Origin: Platanthera guangdongensis | Lineage: Eukaryota > Streptophyta > Magnoliopsida > Asparagales > Orchidaceae | Direction of reading: 5' to 3' | DNA length: 64,000 nucleotides | Assembly: GCA_039583875.1 (NCBI GenBank) | Contig: CM077165.1 | Location: 69,490,757-69,554,756, forward strand | Shown here: positions 55,621 to 64,000 of the stretch, piece after piece | Position numbering within the stretch: position 1 is the first letter of the stretch | How the letters are laid out: every line of letters begins with the position of its first letter | Made by a program: the position numbers and the translations under genes | Notes under the pieces: generated by a model | Database searches by the model: none | The model's input: the letters and a program-made list of their open reading frames with translations, nothing else | Told to the model about the DNA's origin: nothing

Positions 55621-57933
55621 TCAGGTTTATTCCTGATGGCGGCCGTCGATTTAATGGGAAAGTGGACTTAGGGCTGGACATGTGTCCGTCTCGCAGTGGT
55701 CACGCCTAGGTCACGGGCGTGACGGTGGGCGTGTCGGGGAGGTGGATCTGGGCACGGGCTGTGCCAAAAGTCATCGCGCGGGTCTTGTCGGCCAGGTGGA
55801 GTGGTCACGCCCCAGGTCACGGGCGTGACTCTAGGCGTGTCGGTTGGTGTCGACACTCGACGAACGTCGAGCGGAAAATGTCGAGTTGAAAATCGTCGAG
55901 CGGGAAGAGGTGTCACGCCTTAGGTTACGGGCGTGACTCTGGGCGTGTCGAGGAGGTCGACGAACTTCGAGCTGAAAACGTCGAGCGGGAGGACACAGGT
56001 TGGGTCATGCCCCGTGTCGGGTGACACGGGCGTGACGCCGGGCGTGTCAAGTTTTTTTCTTCAAAATTTTCTGATTGACGGGATTTTGAGCTGTCACGCT
56101 CGTGGCCTGTGACCAATTTGTCACGGGCGTGACCTAGCATTTTTTGGCATTTTTCCTGAAAATTTAGGAAACAAAAATAAATTTAAGTTAGAAATATTTA
56201 CAAAAAAGAAGCAATTTATTCAAGAAATATAAAACAAAAATAACAAAAATAAACTAAAATGACTTATTTAATGTACATAAAAATAGGTATATTTATAATT
56301 CATCAAATACCCCCATACTTAAGCTTTTGCTATTCCAGAGAAAAAAATTGAGATGAACTTATAAAGAATAAAAGAAATCCAAAGTTTAGCTACCGCTTGA
56401 CTTAATTAAAAGTAAGATCAAAATAAACATCCGGGGTTTAAAGAATTAAATCCTAATTTATGAAATATTATAAATAGAGGAAGAGTTTCAAAATACTTCA
56501 AGATAAAATAAAATAGAAAGCAAAAATTTATTTTTGTTAGTTTAACAAAGATGGATTGGATTTATATAAAAAACTTTAGCTTAAAAGAAGTTAAAGGAAA
56601 TAATGCAATTTAAAAGTTATGCTCTCAAAAAAATTTAAATTAATTCTAGAATCATTGAAATAGGCTAAGTGGTTTGGTGGTTATGAAGAGGGCTTGAATT
56701 TAGAGGCGGGGTAATTTTTTCTTCAACCTCCAATTTTTTTTGGATAGTTAGGAAAATGAAATCTTATTTTCCTAACACATAATAATTTTTTCTTTCTTCA
56801 TAAATTATAAAATAACCCAATGTATATGTGTAGGAGTAATGAATTTTATCCTCTTACTCCATAACATATAATCTTTTTAAATTATTGGGTGCCCATGTTT
56901 ACGGAATGAAATCTTATTCCCATTGACATAAGATCTTTTTAAGGCATAAAATATGGGTAAACATGTCAAGTAAGACATGAAAAAAAAATGGAAGTGGGTT
57001 TATTTTTTTCAAAAAGAAAACTAGATTTTAATAAAAAAGTTTTGAGAGCAACCTTTTAAAATGAACGTTCCGATGTTTCTAAAAGCATGAAGTAGAAATA
57101 ATAGAGATCCATGGTTGTTATTTTCTAACATAAAAAACGAGCTTCTATTTATAAAATTAGAAGTGGTGGTGAAAAACAAGTTCCCTATTATAAGGAATAG
57201 ACATAAAAAAATTCTTTTAAAACTTAACCCCAGACACTTAATCTATCAAACTTTAATTAATAAACGAATAGTAAGCAAAGAATTAAAAGAATTCGCTTAT
57301 AAATTTTTTTAACTTTTTGTTTTATAATAAATTTTTTTTTTTTAATTTTGTGGTTTTATGAATTTTTTTTGGGAATTTTTTTAACTTTTTGTTTTATAAT
57401 AAATTTTTTTTTTGAATTTTGTGGTTTTATGAATTTTTTTGGAAGTTTTTGATTATTATAAAAAACAAAAATATTATTAATTTTTTTGAGATTTGAATTT
57501 TTTTGCATTTTTTGTACTTTTTGCTAAGTTCAGAATATAAAAAGTGCAGAATAGGAAAACACCCCATACTTAAACCCAGCATTGTCCCCAATGTTGTAAT
57601 CTAAGTATACGGAACGATAATATACAAATCATAAATATTTATAAAAATAAAAAAGTGAGGGTAAAAGCTTCCCTTAGACGAGTGCAGGAGGTCCAGGTTG
57701 AAATCCTGCATTATTGTGAGAAGACGTAGGAAAAAGATAACAGAGATAAAAAAATAAAAGGAAAAATAGAAACTCGGCGAAAAGATTGTGGGCGGTAGGG
57801 GTGCATGTGCGTGGGGGAGTCGAAGGTAGCTAAGGCATTAACTACGTGAGTGTGATGGAAATGAGCACCCCTAGCGTGCACAATAATGGAAGCGTGCCGA
57901 AGCGAAACAAAACAAAATTGAAAGTCCACCTAG
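55621..57933 (-). repeat. E2, right part: palindrome-rich then AT-rich non-coding DNA
   Basis: 55690-56135 holds GTCACG-GG-CGTGAC palindromes, one exact GTGTCGACAC (55847-55856) and GACGAACGTCGAGC words. From 56140 the DNA is AT-rich with no gene. It has CCCCCATACTTAAGC and CCCCATACTTAAACCC, words often seen next to plant gypsy LTRs. Three hairpins lie at 56747-56920, and a tandem duplication of about 72 bp at about 57305-57450. Transcription, if any, is inferred to run on the minus strand. Confidence 0.5.
57305..57450. repeat. Tandem duplication, period 72 bp
   Basis: AACTTTTTGTTTTATAATAA at 57311 recurs at 57383. The TTTGTGGTTTTATGAATTTTT segment that follows is duplicated too. Confidence 0.9.
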
Positions 57934-59572
57934 TGTCAATTATGTGCACCTATGGGGGGGGGGGGAATAGGTGACGAGTAGCGCTTTTGCGGAATATACG
58001 AACGTACCTGCACAATAAAAATACAAAGCACAGCACACAGAAAACACAGGCAATTTATAGTGGTTCCCCAACTTGGTACATCCACTTTCCCCCTTCGACC
58101 TATCTCCCCAACAAGGGACGACTCGGTCACTTCTCCAACGGGATTGAAATCCAATCCCTTCACTAACGGAAGGAGCCCTTCCACACATGAGAGTCACACT
58201 CCCACAAAACGGGTTGCACCAACCCTTACAACACAGAACAAAAGTTCCTTTACAACAAAAGTAAATATGGAATATATATGAGATACAAACTTCTTTCGGA
58301 GACTACGGTGTTCCTCTTCGTTCGACGACGTGTTCTTGAAGTCGATGAAGAGTCTACAACCTTGGTCTCTCTTGGAGAGGATCTTCCGAACCGGCGGCGG
58401 CACACGAGCGGCGGCTAGCTTCGGGATCGGCGGCTACGATGATGAGCGACTGCTGAACTTGGAGATCCAAACTTCGTAGCGAAGCAAGCTCGGTCTACCA
58501 ACGGTCACACGAGGATCGGTCGTCTCGATCGATTCGGAGGGGAAGTTTTTCCCGATCAACAAATCGAGAGACAAGGGATCTCTGGATAGACGCGTGAGAC
58601 TCAAGCCTTGCTAGGCTTCTGTCGCCGGAGATCGGGAAGAAGAACGATCAGCGGCGGCGACGGACTTGCGCGAGCGGCGACGGAGGCGGCGGAGAGATTT
58701 CGCGATATTAGGGTTTCCGCTCGCTCGGCTTCTTTCTGTATGGGTATTCCGTTCAAAATACCTGTATATAAATACTGTAGAAGTTTTCCAATATGACCGT
58801 TTGTGGGACCCACAATAGAAATCCCCAAATCCCGGTCCAGGAATTTAACAGCGGCAGAATCCGGTTCAGGAATTTCCAGAAAAATGCCAAGTCAAAATCG
58901 GTGAGAATCGAAAGTGATTCTCGCCGAGTCGCCGAGAATCAAAGGTGATTCTCGACGATTCGGAGAGAATCAAAGATGATTCTCGTCGAATTTGCCTTGG
59001 TTGCACGCACTGCTTTAAACCAGGTCGAGACGGCGAGAATCAACCAGTGATTCTCGCCGAATCGGCGAGAATCACTAAGTGATTCTCGTCGATTCTTACT
59101 TAGACGCAGAGGTGCTTGCTTAGAAGTTGCTGGATCGAGTTTGGCGAGAGTCAACTTCTGATTCTCGACGAATCGGCGAGAATCCCAAGTGATTCTCGCC
59201 GAATCGGCGAGAATCACTTGGTGATTCTCGTCGATTCTAACTTAGACGAATTTTCGTCTTTCCACCTGTGAGATGCTCCTTGACCCATCCTTGCTCCTTG
59301 TCTGCTCCTGCATATTTACAGCCCTGTGCTTGAAAATAAGTGCACTCCAATAGAGAGAGTACACGTAGGCCAACACACTGATCTGCTCAACGAGGGATTA
59401 CGTCGTGCAGACCCGTGTATATTGACCTACTGCACCCTGACATTGGTGTGCCCTTAGCGTGGAAAAAACTGCAAGCACAACTAGAAGGATTTTATCAAAT
59501 ACATAGTCTATTGACCTTAGCTTGTCCAGGGGCTTCTTCAAATCAGGTACATTGTGGATACAATACCCAACA
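57934..59572 (-). repeat. F 3' LTR (about 1.64 kb)
   Basis: The plus strand runs TGTCAATTATGTGC...ACCCAACA. The left limit is inferred from the TG end and alignment of the C-run with the S LTR. U3 has GATTCTCGCCGA/TCGGCGAGAATC palindromes (58910-59250). On the minus strand TATTTATATA (plus 58765-58774) lies downstream of them. The partner LTR is off window. Confidence 0.85.
58910..59250 (-). repeat. GATTCTCGCCGA-A-TCGGCGAGAATC palindrome array in F LTR
   Basis: Includes two very long perfect palindromes around one central base: 59046-59076 (15-bp arms) and 59186-59220 (17-bp arms). Degenerate copies (GATTCTCGTCGA, GATTCTCGACGA) surround them. Confidence 0.95.
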
Positions 59573-59829
59573 ATCTCCCCCTATTTGAAGAAGCCTAAAC
59601 CCTACAAGCTAAGGTGAATAGAACAAATGAGAATGAAAACCATAAACTGAAAAGAGAGTTAAGTGAGTTATCCATTACCAATACCAATTTCTTGGGAGCA
59701 AGCTTGGAGCCACCTTAGCCTTAGCCGAGAGGGTAATCTCCCCCTTTTCGGCTTCTACAAATCGGGGTCTGTAGCGTTTTACCCTTTGCTCCCCTCAGTT
59801 CTTGCACAGGCCTGGAGCCTCTGTAGTCT
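59573..59829 (-). other. F polypurine tract and 3' untranslated region
   Basis: The minus strand AGGGGGAGAT (plus 59573-59582) abuts the LTR. The rest of the about 250 bp is non-coding. No ORF3 is present. Confidence 0.85.
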
Positions 59830-62800
59830 TCATTCCTCATAATTGAGCATCCCCAATTCAGTCTTGAAAAGATTGAACTTGGCCTCGTCTAGGGGCTTTG
59901 TGAATATATCAGCAATCTGCTTGTCCGTGGGGACATAACAGAGAGAGATATCTTTGTTCTCCACATGCTCCCGAATGAAGTGGTAGCGTACTTCGATATG
60001 CTTCGTTCTGTTGTGCGACACCGGATTGTTGGCAATGACAATTGCACTTGAGGAGTCGCAGTACATGGGTACTTCCTTGAACTGAAGGTCGTAGTCGGCT
60101 AGCTGGTTTTGATCCATAGAAGTTGTGCGCAACAGCTTCCTGCCGAGATGTACTCTGACTCTGCTGTGAGGTTGCAACACAATTCTGTTTCTTGCTGTTC
60201 CGTGAGCATAAGCCTCCTGCCGAGGAATTGACACGTCCCGGAGGTGCTTTTCCTGTCATCCCTGCTCCCTGCAAAATCAGCATCTGAAAAGCCTATTAGC
60301 TCGACATCATTGTTTCTCGGGTACCACAAGCCAAGATTAGGAGTACCTTTAAGGTATCTCAGAATTTCGCTTTGCAGCGACATAGTTGAGATTAACCTTA
60401 GTGTTCACCTGATATCTCGGGCACAGACACATGTGGAGAACATAATATCCGGTTCGACTGGCAGTAAGGTAGAGCAGGGGATCAATGATGCTCTGTATTT
60501 GGTTTCATCGAAAGGTTTACCTTTCTCATCCTTATCCAGAGACATGTGGATCCCATTGGAGTCCTCATAGAGGTTGCACTCTCCATACGAATTTCTTAAG
60601 GAGTTCATTTGTGAACTTCGTTGAGAGATGAAGATTCCATCCTCAGACTGTTTCACTTGAAGTCCAAGAAATACTTGAGCTCTCCCATACTGCTCATTTC
60701 AAACTTTCCTTGCATAAGTTTAGAAAACGTTTTGCAAAGATTGTTGTCCGTTGAGCCGAATATTATGTCATCGACATAGATTTGCACCAGCAATCTTCCT
60801 TTGACTTCCCTGAGAAATGTGTTATCTATTTTACCTCTGGAGAACTTGTTCTCAAGAAGAAAACTAGATAATGTCTCATACCAAGCTCGTGGAGCTTGTT
60901 TCAACCCATATAAGGCCTTATTAAGAGAATAAACGTGATTAGGATAAGTAGGATCGACAAAACCTGGGGTTGAGCGACGTATACTTCCTCTTTCAGGTCT
61001 CCATTCAGGAATGCCGATTTCACATCCATTTGATAGACTGTGAATCCTTTGTGTGAAGCATATGTCAGGAACAACCTGATTGCCTCGAGCCTTGCTACTG
61101 GTGCGAAGGTCTGGTCGAAGTCAATCCCTTCCTCCTGTCTGTAACCTTGAGCCACCAGCCTGGCCTTGTTCTTTACGATGACACCATGTTCATCCAGCTT
61201 GTTTCTGAAGATCCACTTCGTGCCAATCACATTCTGCTTGTATGGTCTGGGAACCAGCGTCCAAACCTTGCAACGTTCGAATTGATGTAGTTCCTCTTGC
61301 ATGGCCAGAATCCATGCCGCATCTTGTTCGCCTCTTCGAACTTCTTTGGCTCAACCTGTGACAGGAAGCTAAGATGCAATACTTCGTTAACTGTACCTCT
61401 TCGAGTTCTGACACCAGCACGAGGATCCCCGATGATCTGATCTCTAGGATGATCTCTAACGTGCCGAGCTCTAGAAGTCTGGCGTTTGGAGCTTCAACTA
61501 CTTCTTGGGCTTCTCTTTCTTCTAAGAGATTTGTCCATCTAGATCTTCAACATTTTCAGATGACGTGGAGGTGGAAACTTTGACGTACTTGGGAGCGTCA
61601 TCTTTAGCGGTCTCATCCAGACTCAGCTGTTCAAGTCTAGCACCTGCATCTTCAAGAATACTACTGGAAGAATTGCTGTTAAGCAAACTTCCTTCATCAA
61701 AAACAACATTTATTGATTCTTCTACCTCTAGGGTTTTCTTATTGAAGACCCTATATGCCCGACTATGGGAACTATAGCCCATGAATATGCCTTCGAAGCA
61801 TTTTTCACCGAATTTAGTACGTGGGTACTTCCCATTATTCAGTACATAGCATCTGCAACCAAAAATCCTCAAGTAGGACATGGTTGGTTTCCTGCCTTTC
61901 AGTAGCTCGTAGGGCGTCTTACGATGATGTTTGTTGATCAATGCTCGGTTTTGTACATGACATGCAGTATTGACACCCTCTGCCCAGAAGTATTCCGGGA
62001 GAGAAGCGTCTTTCAACATTATCGTGCAAGCTTCAATGAGAGTTCTATTTCTCCTCTCCGCAACTCCATTTTGCTGAGGAGTGCGCGGGGAGGAAAACTC
62101 ATGAAAGATACCTTGTTCTTCACAAAATTCTATCATTGCGCCAGATTCGAATTCTGTTCCATGGTCACTTCTGATTTTGACCACGGAGCAGTTAAATTCG
62201 TTCTGAACTGCTTGACAAAATTAGTGAAGATGTCAAACGTATCTGACTTTCGTTTCAAAAAGAACACCCATGTAAACCGAGAATGATCATCAACTATCAC
62301 TAGCGTATATGACTTGCCTCCCCAAGCTATGAACTTGCATTGGACCAAACAAGTCCATATGCAAAAGGTAAAGACATCGGGAAGAGTCTTTGTCAGCGAT
62401 GCTCTTAAAGGTAGCCCGAGTCTGTTTGCCCATCTGGCATGCAGGACATGGGCTATCTTTGATGCACTTGATACTGGAGCATCCCTTACCAAGTCCTTAG
62501 AAAACAGCATACTAATTGTCTTGAAATTAATATGTGCCAATCTCTTGTGCCATTGTTCACAAAGAGATGCACTGCCTGTTGCCACAAGGCATACGGGGTA
62601 GATGAATCTAAGCTGAGAAAATCTAAACAAAAGATATTTCTGCTCCTAATGCCTGATAATACCGTTTCAGAAGAGATACGTGAAATTATCAGACATTTAT
62701 CCTTGCAGAACTTAACGTCATAACCTTTATCACATAACTGACTTACACTGATCAGGTTATGGTTTAACCCTTCAACATAAGCCACGTCGGTGATAGAGAT

Positions 62801-62986
62801 TATACCGTTGGAAATCATACCATAACCTCTGGTGACTCCTCGATCTGACCCTCCAAAGATGACTTTGGGTCCATTCTCGACTGGAGTGTAATCACGCAGC
62901 AGGCTTCTTGTCCCGGTCATATGCCGGGAGCATCCACTGTCCAAATACCAGATTGGCGTTTTGGTGGCCTTTGGACATTCCTGCAA
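59830..62986 (-). pseudogene. pol: F pol, heavily frameshifted
   Basis: On the minus strand from 62986: protease WYLDSGCSRHMTGT, pre-integrase HKRLAHINF, integrase WTCLVQ/HSRFTWVFF, then SDHGTEFESG and QQNGVAERRNRT (61522-62184). RT follows with [32 protein letters not shown] and [11 protein letters not shown] (60653-61302). RNase H has GFSDADFAGSRDD, SSAIVIANNPVS and TKHIEVRYHFIREH (59830-60383). The order is complete, but about eight frame breaks rule out a product. Motif spellings place it close to S2. Confidence 0.9.
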
Positions 62987-63000
62987 AACAAAATTAATTT
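62981..63000 (-). other. F gag-pol boundary: stop codon followed by T-rich TTTTGCAG
   Basis: The minus strand reads AAATTAATTTTGTTTTGCAG and then G. TAA closes gag, and the T-rich run ending in GCAG resembles a plant 3' splice site. S2 has almost the same bases at 14228-14244. Function is unproven. Confidence 0.5.
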
Positions 63001-64000
63001 GCCTTAGGAACCCAATCGAACTTGGGTCCTAGATTCCTGGTTAGCACACTCCCCCTCGGTTGGTTAACCCTACGAGAGGTCGGTCTCGCATTGCTAACAT
63101 GGGGAGTCTCGTAGTTCCTTGGATTAAACCAACAATCCATGGCAAAGTGACCGACTTTGCCACAACACCAACAGTCAAATCTGTTGTACCTTTTCCTAGG
63201 CTCCTGCCTTACCCTGGGAATGGTGGGTACTGCTGGGGCCTTGGATCTGGAGGTGGAGGCCTCATGGTGACAACAGTCGCATGACTTTGTCACCTTCTGT
63301 ATAACAGGCTTGGCTTTTGGTGCCTGCTTTCCATTATGGCCGCTAGAGAACGGACCATAATTTCCTATGTGGATTTCCTCATAAGGTGCCTTGAAGGCAC
63401 TCTCACCGAAGTTCCGGGGAAAGTTCCAACCGTCATACCGGCTCTTTGGCTTTGCAACCGAGGGCCGGAAATGATGCCCAAATGTTGACTCAAAGTCGTG
63501 TTGGTTGCAAGGAAAGCCAGGCTTTCTGAATGCAACAGGACTAAGAGGAGCCTTACCCTTTTCATCAGCAGAGGCCTTCTTGGCGGCCTTATTCTTCCTC
63601 TGGTTCTTGTTTCTCCTAGATGAAGAACCAGGTACCCCTATATGCCCCAAGCCAGCTCCTTTGGCCTGAGCAGAGAAGGTATCAACGACTGGAAGAACTA
63701 TTTTTGGCATGGAGAAGCTCTTGACGATCTTCCTTTCTCCGCAAGTAGTTCTTCCAACTTGTCGACTTCCTCCTGCTTTAGATCAAGGAGCTTCAAAGAC
63801 TCTGAATGCTTGGAAGTCAGGTCAAGGTGTTCCTGTCGGAGAGAAATCAAGCCAGTGACCTCTTCCCTTAGGGATACACACTCACCCTTAAGGAATTTTA
63901 CTTCCTTCTTCTCAGCCTTCAGTCTCTTTCGGCACTCATCGAAAGTGTTGAGCAGAAGCTCATACTTCTCGAGGAGCTCAGCTTCACGGGCTGAAGGGCC
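62994..64000 (-). pseudogene. gag: F gag, C-terminal part (cut by window end)
   Basis: At the window edge the minus strand encodes a heptad-rich coiled coil (ELLEKYELLLNTFDECRKRL, EEVDKLEELLAE). A frameshift near 63715 follows. Then 63710-62994 encodes a basic linker and the knuckle CWCCGKVGHFAMDC, almost identical to the second knuckle of S2. The frame ends ...VPKAN with TAA just before the protease region, in the same relative position as in S2. Confidence 0.85.

Larger units (their letters stand above)
57934..64000 (-). mobile_element. F: Sirevirus-type Ty1/copia element (truncated by window edge)
   Basis: A minus-strand element with its 3' LTR at 57934-59572, then purine tract, pol and the C-terminal part of gag. 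The LTR start on the minus strand (TGTTGGGTATTGTATCC) and its end (CACCTATTC plus a C-run) resemble the S family. Unlike S2 and B it has no third ORF: only about 250 bp separate pol from the LTR. Pol is broken into about eight frames. Confidence 0.92.

Noticed and set aside
57115..57312. Small AT-rich ORF in E2
   Set aside because: Low-complexity Lys/Leu/Ile composition, no homologous motif, and surrounding DNA is non-coding.

Overview
This window is a plant nuclear repeat region, apparently from a flowering plant; the species cannot be told from the sequence. No host gene, tRNA or rRNA is visible. Nearly every base belongs to LTR retrotransposons of the Ty1/copia and Ty3/gypsy superfamilies. 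The support is paired LTRs with TG...CA ends, tRNA-Met-type primer sites (TGGTATCAGA), purine tracts (AGGGGGAGAT), 5-bp target-site duplications (TSDs), and gag/pol motifs. A 500-N scaffold gap lies at 5357-5856.

Layout (my own element names). S1 (1-4596, +) is the 3' end of a Sirevirus-type copia element. After an unidentified stretch and the gap comes G1, an old gypsy element on the minus strand. It is split into 5857-8677, 26437-27197 and 44284-45967. M, a gag-less copia element (8678-26436, -), sits in G1's gag gene. S2, a complete 13-kb copy of the S family (10011-23051, +, TSD AATGT), sits in M just after its RT catalytic motif. B, another Sirevirus-type element (27198-44278, +, TSD GTGTC), sits in G1's LTR. 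B is itself split by G2 (35659-41863, -, TSD AATCA), a non-autonomous gypsy element that carries only gag. G1 appears to sit in a copia RT fragment, H (45968-46355). To the right are a gypsy-like LTR fragment (E1), a hairpin-rich minus-strand retroelement (E2), and D (49608-55615, +) inside E2. D is a non-autonomous gypsy element with gag and integrase-end coding but no RT, and it has CRM-like ends. F (57934 to the window end, -) is a third Sirevirus-type copia element.

Gene use. S2 and B have the order LTR - gag - pol - third ORF (ORF3) - LTR; F ends after pol. The two ORF3 products are recognisably related and show no signal peptide or membrane segment in the parts I read. Almost all reading frames are broken by private frameshifts or stops.

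The most unusual signal is regulatory. Seven families carry arrays of short CpG-containing palindromes or inverted repeats in or next to their LTR promoters, each with its own motif. In S2 and B the same family-specific motif is repeated, with a TATA-like box in the same relative order, between pol and ORF3. This looks like an LTR-type promoter module placed in front of the third gene.
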